Assembly: GCA_902762375.1 (NCBI GenBank)
Contig: CACWNY010000011.1
Location: 1-36,799 of the forward strand
Origin: an uncultured Ruminococcus sp.
GTDB lineage: Bacteria; Bacillota; Clostridia; Oscillospirales; Acutalibacteraceae
Length of the DNA stretch: 36,799 nt
Reading direction: 5' to 3'
A program made the position numbers and the translations under genes. Below, piece by piece: positions 8,509 through 17,175 of the stretch (the stretch's first letter is position 1; the number at the start of each line of letters is the position of its first letter). The notes under the pieces are model-generated. The model was not told where the DNA came from and did not search any database. It saw only the letters and a program-made list of their open reading frames with translations.

Positions 8509-8515
8509 AGTGTTG

Positions 8516-8722
8516 CTACCTGAATTGACAAAATTTGCATACGCAAATTTTGATTTGATTTTTGGGAGTTTAAGGGCTTTGCCCTTAAAAATCCCACAAG
8601 GGGCTGCCACCCCTTGACCCTGCCCACTTTTTGAAAAAAGTGGACAAAAACTTTTAATTGTCATAGCTATAAGTTATTTTTTATTATTACGCACTTTAGA
8701 AAATAATCTCAACCGCTAGGTA
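8516..8722 (-). repeat. Hairpin-chain repeat R3 (reverse orientation)
   Basis: This is a full-length minus-strand copy with H4, H3, H2 (GGGGCTGCCACCCC, an imperfect loop variant) and H1. The left end CTACCTGA (from 8516) and right end CAACCGCTAGGTA (to 8722) are decayed versions of the R1 terminal repeats. It occupies most of the 327-base gap before metG; the remainder holds the metG promoter. Confidence 0.85.
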
Positions 8723-8765
8723 AATTTTTATGACGACAAAATCACAAGGCAGTTACAAAAATTCC

Positions 8766-8794
8766 TTGTTAAATCCCATTAATCATGCTATAAT
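8766..8794 (+). promoter_or_regulatory. Sigma-A-type promoter of metG
   Basis: TTGTTA (8766-8771) and TATAAT (8789-8794) are 17 bases apart. The expected leader is only about 35 bases, too short for a T-box or SAM riboswitch. Confidence 0.75.
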
Positions 8795-8835
8795 ACCCAT
8801 TACAAGATATTTTTGTTATAGGAGGTTATGAATTT

Positions 8836-10764
8836 ATGTGCAAACCCAAATATTATATTACTACGGCGATTGCTTACACTTCAAGAAAGCCACATATCGG
8901 CAACAGCTATGAAATCGTTATGACGGACGCTCTGGCAAGATACAAAAGATTGCAAGGATATGATGTGTTTTTTCTCACGGGAACTGACGAACACGGTCAG
9001 AAAATAGAAGAGTATGCCAAAAACGCAGGCGTTTCCCCAAAAATCTATGTAGATAAGGTTTCTTCGGAAATCAAAGAAATCTGCAATCTGCTGAATATCA
9101 GCTATAACCACTTTATCCGAACAACTGACGACTATCACGAAAAAGCCGTACAGAAAATCTTTAAGAAACTCTATGAACAAGGCGATATTTATAAAGGTTC
9201 TTATGAGGGACTTTACTGTACCCCTTGCGAAAGTTTCTGGACACAATCTCAACTGAAAGACGGAAAATGTCCTGATTGTGGCAGAGAAGTCAGACCTGCC
9301 AAAGAAGAAGCCTATTTCTTTAAACTGTCCAAATACCAGAAACAACTTGAACAGTATATTGAAGATAATCCTGACTTTATCTATCCCGAACAGCGTAAAA
9401 AAGAGATGGTCAATAACTTTATTAAACCTGGATTACAGGATTTATGTGTTTCCCGAACATCGTTCAAATGGGGTATTCCTGTTGATTTTGATGACAACCA
9501 TGTTGTCTATGTATGGATTGACGCTCTCTCCAACTATATCACGGCACTTGGTTACAGTCCTGATGGCAGTAGTGAAACCTATAAAAAATACTGGCCTGCT
9601 GATGTGCATATTATCGGTAAAGATATTCTGCGTTTCCATACAATTTACTGGCCCATTATGCTGATGGCTCTCGGCGAACCTTTACCCAGACAGGTATTCG
9701 CTCACCCTTGGCTGTTGTTCGGCAACGATAAGATGAGTAAATCCAGAAACAATGTTATCTACGCTGATGACCTTGTGAATATGGTCGGTGTGGACGCTGT
9801 GAGGTATTATCTGCTTAGCGAAATGCCGTATATTTCTGACGGGTCTATTCTGTACGAAACAGTATTTGAAAGATATAATTCAGACCTTGCCAACACTTTA
9901 GGAAACCTTGTCAACCGAACAGTGGCAATGAGTAACAAATATTTTGATGGCGAAATCAAGGCTCCCACTGTAAAAGAAAATGTTGATGATGAACTGGTCT
10001 ATACTGCATTGGAAACGGTTAAGTCACTGGATAAACTGCTTTCTGAATACAGAATGAGTGATGCTGTAGACACGGTAATGGCTCTGGCAAGAAGAAGCAA
10101 CAAATATATTGATGAAACTGCTCCTTGGGTACTGGCTAAAAATGACGATACTAAAGACCGTCTGGCTACTGTATTGTATAATCTGCTGGAGAGTATACGC
10201 TTTATTGCGGTAATGATTTCTCCGTTCATGCCCGAAACCGCAGAGAAAATTTTTGCTCAACTCAATACAGATATCAGAAGTTACAATTCTTTGCAAGAGT
10301 TCGGAAAACTTGAAATCGGTAAAAAAGTAGGCAATGCTGTACCGCTTTTCTCCAGACTGGATACGAAAGCTCTCCTTGATGAGATTGCCAAAAAACAAAA
10401 TCAGACCGAACAATCAGAAAGTAAAATCAAAATTGAACACAAAGACGAAATTTCTATTGACGATTTTGCCAAAATTGAGTTGCGTGTAGCCAAAGTGGTA
10501 AACTGTGAACCTGTCAAAAAGGCAAAGAAACTTTTGAAACTTACGCTTAATGACGGTGAAAGTGAAAGAACTGTCGCAAGCGGTATTGCACAGTTCTATA
10601 AACCGCAAGACCTTATCGGACATAATGTCATACTTGTCGCAAATCTGAAACCTGCTAAATTATGTGGGGTAGAAAGTTGCGGTATGATTATGGCTTCTGA
10701 CGACGGTGATACTGTAAAAGTCATTTTTGCGGACGATATGGCAGTAGGCTCTACTGTGAGATAA
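8836..10764 (+). CDS. metG: Methionyl-tRNA synthetase with C-terminal tRNA-binding domain
   Basis: The 642-residue class I synthetase shows PHIGN (HIGH motif) near residue 20, a zinc-knuckle insertion with CTPC and CPDC near residues 130-150, and NDKMSKSRNN (KMSKS) near residue 298. After the anticodon-binding helices a linker rich in Lys and Glu leads to a C-terminal OB-fold (about residues 535-642, beginning DDFAKIELRVAKV) of the Trbp111/Arc1p type that aids dimerisation and tRNA binding. It charges initiator and elongator tRNA-Met. AGGAGGT precedes the ATG with good spacing, and it has its own promoter. Confidence 0.97.
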   Translation: MCKPKYYITTAIAYTSRKPHIGNSYEIVMTDALARYKRLQGYDVFFLTGTDEHGQKIEEYAKNAGVSPKIYVDKVSSEIKEICNLLNISYNHFIRTTDDYHEKAVQKIFKKLYEQGDIYKGSYEGLYCTPCESFWTQSQLKDGKCPDCGREVRPAKEEAYFFKLSKYQKQLEQYIEDNPDFIYPEQRKKEMVNNFIKPGLQDLCVSRTSFKWGIPVDFDDNHVVYVWIDALSNYITALGYSPDGSSETYKKYWPADVHIIGKDILRFHTIYWPIMLMALGEPLPRQVFAHPWLLFGNDKMSKSRNNVIYADDLVNMVGVDAVRYYLLSEMPYISDGSILYETVFERYNSDLANTLGNLVNRTVAMSNKYFDGEIKAPTVKENVDDELVYTALETVKSLDKLLSEYRMSDAVDTVMALARRSNKYIDETAPWVLAKNDDTKDRLATVLYNLLESIRFIAVMISPFMPETAEKIFAQLNTDIRSYNSLQEFGKLEIGKKVGNAVPLFSRLDTKALLDEIAKKQNQTEQSESKIKIEHKDEISIDDFAKIELRVAKVVNCEPVKKAKKLLKLTLNDGESERTVASGIAQFYKPQDLIGHNVILVANLKPAKLCGVESCGMIMASDDGDTVKVIFADDMAVGSTVR

Positions 10765-10773
10765 ACAAAAACA

Positions 10774-10814
10774 TACAGAATTTACTCTCAAACAATCTGA
10801 GAGTAAATTCTGTA
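10774..10814 (+). terminator. 17-bp perfect hairpin after metG
   Basis: TACAGAATTTACTCTCA (10774-10790) pairs perfectly with 10798-10814 around a 7-base loop. No long T run follows, so termination may be partial. It may instead separate or stabilise the metG and acetyltransferase messages; the next start is only 22 bases further. Confidence 0.55.
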
Positions 10815-10835
10815 CTTGTATAAAGGAAAAATCAT

Positions 10836-11432
10836 ATGAATATTCGAAAAGCCGATATTACGCAAATCAGACAACTGCATAAAAACAGTCTTTCCAGAGA
10901 TTTTCCCAAAAATGAATTGCGACCGTTTCACATGATGAAAACACTCACTGAAAAAAATCAGTATATTGTGTATCTTGGTTATCAAAATCATACGCTTATA
11001 GGATATGCTTGTTTTTTGACAATTCCTCAAAACAGTACAACACTGATGGATTATTTTGCTATTGAACCTCAATTCCGCCATCAAGGAAATGGCAGTATTT
11101 TCTTTAAGGATATCGTAAAAAAATATTTTACAGACTTTCCCTCAACGAATACTATTGTCATAGAATGTGAAAATCCCGAAAAAACGACGGATAATTCCGA
11201 AAAAATTATCCGTCAGAAAAGAATTGACTTTTATGTCAAAAACGATGCTGTTATCAGTAATTGCGGTTGGTATGCTTTTGATGTGGATTATCTTTTACTC
11301 ACTGTCACCAAAGACCACCATGAAATCTTCCCTGAATATCTTGGGCAGACTATCTATAACTTATATATGAACAGTGCCGACCGTCTTTTTCAAAGAATTA
11401 TGAAGAAAAATATTTATTTCTACCTGCTTTAA
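10836..11432 (+). CDS. GNAT-family N-acetyltransferase
   Basis: The 198-residue protein has a GNAT core: YLGYQNHTLIGYACFLTI (beta strands 2-4) followed by MDYFAIEPQFRHQGNGSIFF, where RHQGNG matches the acetyl-CoA pyrophosphate loop (Q/RxxGxG/A). The C-terminal half departs from well-known subfamilies. AAAGGA lies about 9 bases before the ATG. The substrate is unknown. It sits just downstream of the metG hairpin and converges on another, unrelated-looking GNAT gene. Confidence 0.8.
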   Translation: MNIRKADITQIRQLHKNSLSRDFPKNELRPFHMMKTLTEKNQYIVYLGYQNHTLIGYACFLTIPQNSTTLMDYFAIEPQFRHQGNGSIFFKDIVKKYFTDFPSTNTIVIECENPEKTTDNSEKIIRQKRIDFYVKNDAVISNCGWYAFDVDYLLLTVTKDHHEIFPEYLGQTIYNLYMNSADRLFQRIMKKNIYFYLL

Positions 11433-11533
11433 ATAATATACTACTGTACACTATCAACATTTACGGTTTAAATAGTAACTGTAAGAAATAATTTTTTAGT
11501 GTTTATTTTCAAATGAATAATTTCTTTGTAAAT

Positions 11534-11577
11534 AAAAAACTTGGAAACTGGTATTGTGCCACTTTCCAAGTTTTTTT
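11534..11577. terminator. Bidirectional terminator between two convergent GNAT genes
   Basis: AAAAAACTTGGAAA (11534-11547) pairs with TTTCCAAGTTTTTT (11563-11576), with a smaller TGG/CCA stem inside. T runs on both strands fit termination in both directions. The rest of the 11433-11611 gap shows nothing else. Confidence 0.85.
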
Positions 11578-11611
11578 ATAATAAACGAGGTATCCCGATT
11601 ATATTTCGATA

Positions 11612-12469
11612 TTATGCGTGTGTTATCGCCTGCATCATATACTCATCATCATGATTTTCCTCAAAAAATCGTCCCTTAACAAAAAATGTTGTATCTTCTT
11701 CGTGAAGCTCACTTTTTTCAAAGCCACGAGTATCCTTCGGTGTAAAACAGAGAACTACTTTTTTCACACGAGAACCAAAAGCAGAAATAACATCATCTAC
11801 CGAGCCTTCTCCAATGATTGCATAAAGGAACAATGTTGTGTCCTCTAATTCAGCAACCACATAGCTGTCACAATCAGCAATATAGAATACATTTTCCGTC
11901 ATAAACTGTGACAAATAGAACATATATAATCCACTATTTCCAACCATGTACATCTCAGCATTCTGATTTATCGTATCAAGAATTTTGACCATCTTATCAA
12001 AATCATTCTTATCCTTCATCGGAACCATAATAGTTTTGTCTTCGTTGGTTATCGTTACTTCTTTAGTATACTGATATTCCTTTGCCTCCCTAAATCCAAA
12101 TTTAGGATAAAATTCAAGTACGGAGTCATTGGCAAATAAGTAAATTCCATCTACTTTCCCTTCATAGTCCTTCAAAATCTCTTCCATCAAAGTTCTGGCA
12201 TAACCTTTTCCTCTGTAATCAGAAGCTGTCATAATTGTTCCAAGTTGGATTAATTTTACAATTTTTCCCTTATAATTCATGTTACAAACATTGACAGAAA
12301 CATTTGATACAACTTCTCCATCTATCACAATAGAATAAGGAATGTAGTTCTCTTGCCAAAAGCCGTTCTGATACCAGTTTTCAAAGTTAAGACCAAAAGT
12401 TTGTTCTGCCAATCTATTAAATGACTTTCTAAGCACCTCATTGTTTCTATAATTTTTTTCAATACACAT
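11612..12469 (-). CDS. GNAT-family N-acetyltransferase (Eis-like N-terminal domain)
   Basis: The 285-residue protein has an N-terminal GNAT domain with QLGTIMTASDYRGKGYARTLMEEIL near residues 90-115, including the acetyl-CoA loop RGKGYA, and FYPKFGFREA near residue 147, the common end of a GNAT fold. The remaining 130 residues form a second domain without a family I can name. AAGGAG lies 6 bases before the ATG. Length and layout recall acetyltransferases with an extra C-terminal domain; the substrate is unknown. Confidence 0.82.
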   Translation of the reverse strand: MCIEKNYRNNEVLRKSFNRLAEQTFGLNFENWYQNGFWQENYIPYSIVIDGEVVSNVSVNVCNMNYKGKIVKLIQLGTIMTASDYRGKGYARTLMEEILKDYEGKVDGIYLFANDSVLEFYPKFGFREAKEYQYTKEVTITNEDKTIMVPMKDKNDFDKMVKILDTINQNAEMYMVGNSGLYMFYLSQFMTENVFYIADCDSYVVAELEDTTLFLYAIIGEGSVDDVISAFGSRVKKVVLCFTPKDTRGFEKSELHEEDTTFFVKGRFFEENHDDEYMMQAITHA

Positions 12470-12494
12470 ATTTTTACTCCTTGAACTTTAGTTA

Positions 12495-12603
12495 TTGTCA
12501 AAATTTGATTTTCGGGAGTTTACGGGCTTCGACCTTAAAAATCCCACAAGGGGCTTTGCCCCTTGACCCCACAAGCCTTTGAAAAGGCTTGACCGAAACT
12601 TTT
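12495..12603 (-). repeat. Hairpin-chain repeat R4 (reverse orientation, H4 damaged)
   Basis: It carries H3, H2 (AAGGGGC/GCCCCTT) and an H1 variant with CAAGCCTTT/AAAGGCTTG arms. The H1 arms differ from R1 at several positions on both sides yet still pair. The H4 hairpin is reduced to one arm. The H3 stem holds mismatches (CGGGC against GACC), so this copy is decaying. It continues directly into the tandem units at 12604. Confidence 0.8.
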
Positions 12604-12770
12604 AATTGTCACAGCTATACAGAGAGAAAATCATTCTAGCTGTATAATTGTCACAGCTATACAGAGAGAAAATCATTCTAGCTGTTAATTGTCACAGCTA
12701 TACAGAGAGAAAATCATTCTAGCTGTATAATTGTCACAGCTATACAGAGAGAAAATCATTCTAGCTGTAT
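12604..12770. repeat. Four tandem units of 41-42 bp, each with an internal inverted repeat
   Basis: Units span 12604-12645, 12646-12686, 12687-12728 and 12729-12770 and are identical except for one missing base at the end of unit 2. Each contains ACAGCTA and TAGCTGT arms around a 19-base loop. The unit start matches the outer end of the hairpin-chain repeat (GTCAYAGCTATA), so it looks like amplification of one repeat end. No spacers separate the units. Confidence 0.95.
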
Positions 12771-12795
12771 AGGTGATTGTATTTTACAAAAATTC

Positions 12796-13698
12796 TCATT
12801 TAGCAGATTTCCCAATAACATTTTGAGATTGATGTTTGTTATAGATAAACATGATAAAAGCCATCGAAAAAATGATAATATATCCCGTCCAACTCAGCCA
12901 ATCAGGAATTTGTCCGAACACCAGAAATCCCAGCATTGCCGAAAAAATAATCTGAGAGTAATCGTAAATGGACACATCTTTGGCAGGAGCATAGCAGTAA
13001 GCATAGGTAATGGTGAACTGTCCACCTGAAGCCGAAAGTCCTGCACAAATCAGCATAGCTAACTGAAAAGCCGACATAGGGTGAAAGTCAAACAATATTA
13101 CGGGCAACACAACAAGACAGGAAAATCCCGAAAAGAAACAGACAATTATCGCTCCTTTTACGCCATGTTTTCCCAACAATCTGACAAAAGTATAAGCCAG
13201 TCCTGCACACATACCGCTACAAAGTCCTATCAAAGCAGAAAAAAGTGCAGTATTGGCAAAACTCGGCTTGACAACACACATTGCTCCTATAAAAGCTCCC
13301 ATAACAATCAGGAACTGTACAGGTCTGATTTTTTCTTTCAACAGAAAAATACTGAACAGTATCGCAAAAAAGGGTGACATCTTATTCAATATGGAAGCGT
13401 CAGCCAAATCCAGTTTTCCCAGAGCATAAAAGTTACACAATACCCCTAATGTTCCGAATATTGCCCTTAAAAACAACGGCAATATTGCTTTTTTAGGAAT
13501 ACGGATTTTCTGCTTTTCTTTGACGAGCAATATTCCTGAAAAGAAAAAGGCGACAATATTTCTGAAAAAACTTTTCTGTATAAAGGGAACATCTCCCGAA
13601 AGCTGAACAAACATATTCATCAAGGCAAAAAAGAAAGCCGAAAAAATAATGAGAACAATACCTTTATACAATGGTTTAATATTTTGAAAATGTTTCAT
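12796..13698 (-). CDS. EamA/DMT-family transporter
   Basis: The 300-residue protein has ten predicted membrane segments in two repeated halves, the layout of drug/metabolite transporters with two EamA domains. Features include FFALMNMFVQLSG in helix 1, the conserved FRAIFGTLGVLCNFYAL region near residue 95, and LTFVRLLG-type sequence at the start of the second half. RhaT/YdcZ-like and S-adenosylmethionine or amino-acid exporters share this fold; the substrate cannot be told. AGAGGAAATT precedes the ATG. It is flanked by repeats on both sides, so it is probably transcribed alone. Confidence 0.85.
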   Translation of the reverse strand: MKHFQNIKPLYKGIVLIIFSAFFFALMNMFVQLSGDVPFIQKSFFRNIVAFFFSGILLVKEKQKIRIPKKAILPLFLRAIFGTLGVLCNFYALGKLDLADASILNKMSPFFAILFSIFLLKEKIRPVQFLIVMGAFIGAMCVVKPSFANTALFSALIGLCSGMCAGLAYTFVRLLGKHGVKGAIIVCFFSGFSCLVVLPVILFDFHPMSAFQLAMLICAGLSASGGQFTITYAYCYAPAKDVSIYDYSQIIFSAMLGFLVFGQIPDWLSWTGYIIIFSMAFIMFIYNKHQSQNVIGKSAK

Positions 13699-13713
13699 AA
13701 TTTCCTCTTTTTT

Positions 13714-13955
13714 CGGGGACGCTGTTTTGTCGGGGACGCTGTCCCCGAGCTCCTGTTCAAGGGCTGTCGCCCTTGAAAATCCCGCCCACTTTTTTGAAAA
13801 AAAGTGGACAAAAAACTTTTAAGGCTCACTTCGTTCGGATTGTCATTTTAAGGTCTGGCTGTAACACTTAAAAGTTTTTGTCGAACTTTTAGGGGAAAGT
13901 TCGTGGGGTCAAGGGGCAAAGCCCCTTGTGGGATTTTAAAAGGCAACGCCCTTTA
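13714..13955. repeat. Head-to-head pair of hairpin-chain repeats (R5)
   Basis: A minus-oriented half with CGGGGACGCTGTCCCCG hairpin (13731-13747), H3 as TTCAAGGGC/GCCCTTGAA and H1 meets a plus-oriented half with an H1 carrying CGAAC arms, H2 and H3 through a centre containing GGCTCACTTCGTTCGGA. The right H3 ends at the panD stop codon, which lies inside it. Confidence 0.85.
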
Positions 13956-14345
13956 ATTCTGATTGTCCAGTGTACCGTGTTTTTCGTAATCAGAAATTCT
14001 GACAATGCGGTTATTTTCGTCAACAAAGACAACTTTAGGCGTATGATGAGGAATTTCGTCTTCTGATAACTGACAGTAGGACATAATAATCACATGGTCA
14101 CCGTTCGACACACACCTTGCTGCCGCACCGTTTAAACATATCATGCCTGAATTTTCTTTACCTGCGATAGTATAAGTTTCAAAACGGTTGCCATTTTCAA
14201 TATCCGCTATCTGCACTTTTTCGTATTCATAAATACCGACGGCTTTCATCAATACAGGGTCAATGGTAATACTCCCCACATAATTCAATTCAGACTGCGT
14301 AACAACCGCACGGTGAATTTTCCCTTTCAGCATAGTCACCAACAT
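13953..14345 (-). CDS. panD: Aspartate 1-decarboxylase proenzyme
   Basis: The 130-residue product starts [13 protein letters not shown] and has YVGSITID, where cleavage between Gly and Ser (about 24/25) creates the pyruvoyl cofactor. NGAAARCV near residue 72 is the typical active-site segment. It makes beta-alanine from aspartate for pantothenate. GGAGGGAG precedes the ATG. It is the last gene of the pantothenate operon, 27 bases after panC. The stop codon and final bases lie within the H3 arm of a repeat, so the C-terminus is set by the repeat boundary. Confidence 0.96.
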   Translation of the reverse strand: MLVTMLKGKIHRAVVTQSELNYVGSITIDPVLMKAVGIYEYEKVQIADIENGNRFETYTIAGKENSGMICLNGAAARCVSNGDHVIIMSYCQLSEDEIPHHTPKVVFVDENNRIVRISDYEKHGTLDNQN

Positions 14346-14372
14346 AAGGGTATCTCCCTCCAGTGTATAAAA

Positions 14373-15230
14373 TTATTTTTCAGCACCGTTTTCAATAATG
14401 AAGTTGTCAATCAATCTTGTTCTGCCGATGTACACGGCAACAGCAACAAGAAAATCACCTTTGGCATAGGTGAGCGGTACAATATCAGGAAAGCTGACAA
14501 TTTCTGCATAGTCAATTTTAGCAAGAGGTTCAGTACGGATAACCTGTGTCAGTTTTGCTTTCAGGATTGAAGTGTCTTTTTCGCCGTCAAAAATCATCTT
14601 TTTGACTTCATTGAGAGATTTATTCAGAATTAAAGCTGCTTTGCGTTCTTCGGTACTGAGATAGGTATTGCGTGAACTTTTTGCCAGACCGTCGAACTCA
14701 CGGATAATAGGACAGGGAACAATTTCGATATTGAAATTCAGTTCTCTGACCATTTTCATAATGATGGCAAGTTGCTGTGCGTCTTTCTGACCGAAATAAG
14801 CTCTGTCGGGGGTAACAATATTGAATAATTTAGTGACTACTGTACATACACCTTTAAAATGAGTAGGTCTGGTTTTTCCGCACAATTCTTCGGTAATACC
14901 TGTCATATTGACAAAGGTTGTTGCATTGCTGTCGTACATTTCTTCGGCGGACGGATTGAAAATAATATCTGCTCCGTTTTCTTCGGCAATGGCAAAATCA
15001 TGGTCGATATCTCTCGGATAGCTTTCAAAATCTTCATTGGGGGCAAACTGTGTCGGGTTGACAAAATCACTGACAACTACCCTGTCGTTATCCTGACTTG
15101 CTTTCTTAATAAGACTTGCATGACCCTCGTGTAAATAGCCCATTGTCGGAACAAGTCCCACACTAAGACCGTTATCTTTCCATTCTTTGACGATTGCTCT
15201 TACTTCTTCTATAGTATTGACGATTTTCAT
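14373..15230 (-). CDS. panC: Pantothenate synthetase
   Basis: The 285-residue enzyme has VPTMGYLHEGHASLI (HxGH motif for ATP), FVNPTQFAPNEDFESYPRD, FGQKDAQQL and the KSSRNTYLS loop near residue 185. It joins pantoate and beta-alanine with ATP. The ATG at 15230 is preferred over one 21 bases upstream because AAGGAG lies 7 bases before it and the upstream ATG overlaps that site. The gene starts 17 bases after panB within the operon. Confidence 0.97.
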   Translation of the reverse strand: MKIVNTIEEVRAIVKEWKDNGLSVGLVPTMGYLHEGHASLIKKASQDNDRVVVSDFVNPTQFAPNEDFESYPRDIDHDFAIAEENGADIIFNPSAEEMYDSNATTFVNMTGITEELCGKTRPTHFKGVCTVVTKLFNIVTPDRAYFGQKDAQQLAIIMKMVRELNFNIEIVPCPIIREFDGLAKSSRNTYLSTEERKAALILNKSLNEVKKMIFDGEKDTSILKAKLTQVIRTEPLAKIDYAEIVSFPDIVPLTYAKGDFLVAVAVYIGRTRLIDNFIIENGAEK

Positions 15231-15247
15231 AACTAAACTCCTTTTCA

Positions 15248-16084
15248 TCAAACAAGATTTTTGATTATTTCTTCATCTATTGTATAAGTGTGTTGTTTTT
15301 CGGGGAAATTACCGTTATCTAAATCGCTGATATAATTTTCAAAAGCCTCTTTCATCATTGTTCCGACTTCGGCATATCGTTTGACAAATTTAGGTGTAAA
15401 ATCGGAAAACATTCCTAACAAATCCTGATAGACCAATACTTGTCCGTTACAATCTTTACCTGCTCCTATGCCGATAGTAGGAATAGAGAGAGTTTCGGTA
15501 ATTTTCTTTGCCAGTGCTGAGGGAACACATTCCAATGTCAAAGAAAAGGCTCCTGCTTTTTCTACTGCTCTTGCATTGTCCAATAACTTCTGTGCTTTTT
15601 CCAATGTTTTACCCTGTACCTTGAACCCACCGAAAGCATTGATAGATTGCGGTGTCAGTCCCAGATGTGCCATAACGGGAATACCTGCATCTGTGATAGC
15701 TTTTATCTGCGGACAGATTTCCGCACCGCCCTCTAGTTTGACGGCATTAGCTCTTGCTTCTTTCATCAGACGACCTGCATTGACCACTGCATCATATACA
15801 GAAGTTTGATAGGACATAAATGGCATATCTACCACGACCATAGCATTTTTTGCTCCTCTGGAAACCGCTCTGCCATGATGTATCATATCCTCCATAGTAA
15901 CAGAGATGGTGTCTTCATAGCCCAGCATGACATTGCCCAACGAATCTCCCACCAGAATAGCGTCAATGCCTGCACTGTCCATTAACTTAGCCGTAGAATA
16001 GTCATAAGCGGTCAGCATACTGATTTTTTTTCCTGTCTGTTTACATTGCTGGAATGTCAGAACAGTAGTTTTTGTGTCTTTCAT
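15248..16084 (-). CDS. panB: 3-methyl-2-oxobutanoate hydroxymethyltransferase
   Basis: The 278-residue enzyme shows [31 protein letters not shown] with the Mg2+-binding Asp, [11 protein letters not shown], and KLEGG near residue 117. It adds a hydroxymethyl group from methylene-tetrahydrofolate to ketoisovalerate, the first committed pantothenate step. Its ATG overlaps the stop of the upstream gene (ATGA), so translation is probably coupled. Confidence 0.97.
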   Translation of the reverse strand: MKDTKTTVLTFQQCKQTGKKISMLTAYDYSTAKLMDSAGIDAILVGDSLGNVMLGYEDTISVTMEDMIHHGRAVSRGAKNAMVVVDMPFMSYQTSVYDAVVNAGRLMKEARANAVKLEGGAEICPQIKAITDAGIPVMAHLGLTPQSINAFGGFKVQGKTLEKAQKLLDNARAVEKAGAFSLTLECVPSALAKKITETLSIPTIGIGAGKDCNGQVLVYQDLLGMFSDFTPKFVKRYAEVGTMMKEAFENYISDLDNGNFPEKQHTYTIDEEIIKNLV

Positions 16085-16941
16085 GGTGTCAAAATCCTTT
16101 CCATAAGTCTGTACTTTTCCTGTAGTGACGGATTGTCTGCGTGTTTTCGTTTTGCTGTTCGGATAACCTGTCTGCCCAATGCCTGATAGACACGCTTCTG
16201 TGTATCATCAAGAATATTCAGATGTGCTTCTACAGTAGCAATATCGCCCCGTTCAATAGGACCGGTAAGGGCATAGGCTGTCCCTTTTTGTAGTGCTGTG
16301 TTGAGATTGTCCGTCATGAGCGGTTTAAGTAAAGTATAGGCACTTTCCTCATCAAAATTACATGCTGAAAGCATATCGGTAACTGTCTGCAACAGTCCTA
16401 TGAGATGGTTGCTTGCCATAGACATTGCTGCATGGTACAGAGGCTTCTGTGTTTTGTCGATGGTAAAAATCCTGTTGCCCAAAGGTGTAAACAATTCTTG
16501 CATACGACTGATAAAACAGTCACTTCCTTCAACGGTAAACAAGGCTTTTGGTAATTCCTTATACGAACAGAATTTGTCGCTGAACGCATATATAGGGTGT
16601 ATACTGCCCGTATATATGGAGTAGTCATTCGCAAAGGTAAAAACATCAGAGGATAATGAGCCACTGAAATGACTGATGATTTTATTTCTTGCTGACGGTT
16701 TATCAATACAATCCCATACATTTTTTATCTGACCGTCTGTGACGGCAATAAACAGGGTATCGCTTGACAAAACCAGTTGTGAAAGGGTATAAAATGATTT
16801 TGTGTGACAAAAAACGGCAGATTCTACTGCGTCCTGATAATGTTCGCTGTAAAATCCCACTATGGTATGACAGGAATATTGACTGAGATATTTTCCGATA
16901 GATGTTCCCACTCGTCCTGCTCCGATAATGCCAATGTTCAC
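16081..16941 (-). CDS. Rossmann-like DUF2520 protein, first gene of the pan operon
   Basis: The 286-residue protein begins with [18 protein letters not shown], a dinucleotide-binding Rossmann motif, followed by SGSLSSDVF and the GSIHPIYAF segment typical of the Rossmann-like/DUF2520 family, whose C-terminal half is helical like that of 6-phosphogluconate and ketopantoate reductases. No panE or ilvC is in the window. By position it could reduce ketopantoate to pantoate, completing panBCD; that is an inference. The GTG at 16941 is chosen because GGAGGTGA lies 6 bases upstream; a longer open frame to 17196 has no such signal and contains the promoter. Confidence 0.85.
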   Translation of the reverse strand: MNIGIIGAGRVGTSIGKYLSQYSCHTIVGFYSEHYQDAVESAVFCHTKSFYTLSQLVLSSDTLFIAVTDGQIKNVWDCIDKPSARNKIISHFSGSLSSDVFTFANDYSIYTGSIHPIYAFSDKFCSYKELPKALFTVEGSDCFISRMQELFTPLGNRIFTIDKTQKPLYHAAMSMASNHLIGLLQTVTDMLSACNFDEESAYTLLKPLMTDNLNTALQKGTAYALTGPIERGDIATVEAHLNILDDTQKRVYQALGRQVIRTAKRKHADNPSLQEKYRLMERILTP

Positions 16942-17021
16942 GCTATCACCTCCGTTATAGATAACTGAATGTGACAACATTTTTTCTGATGCAGTTTCCA
17001 TAAGAATACTACTCATATAGA

Positions 17022-17050
17022 ATAATACCACATATTTGTCATTCGGGCAA
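17022..17050 (-). promoter_or_regulatory. Likely promoter of the pantothenate operon
   Basis: On the minus strand TTGCCC (17050-17045) and TATTAT (17027-17022) are 17 bases apart, about 80 bases before the GTG start. Only three -35 bases match well. The leader shows no riboswitch I recognise. Confidence 0.45.
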
Positions 17051-17175
17051 TAATTCTTGAAAATATTGTTAATTTTAGCAATATTAACATCAAATTTACG
17101 GATATTTTGATATATAATATTCGTAATAACGGTTAAAATATTAACTGCACGGAAAAACTTTTTCTGAACACATAA

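Noticed and set aside
8700..8835. Possible SAM or T-box riboswitch before metG
   Set aside because: The promoter lies about 40 bases before the start, so the leader is too short, and no T-box sequence or S-box stems were found.
8881..9345. Long open frame on the minus strand inside metG
   Set aside because: Phe/Cys-rich composition typical of antisense to coding sequence, no ribosome site, and metG is certain on the other strand.
12604..12770. Possible CRISPR array
   Set aside because: The four 41-42-bp units follow each other without unique spacers, and no cas gene is nearby; it is a plain tandem repeat.
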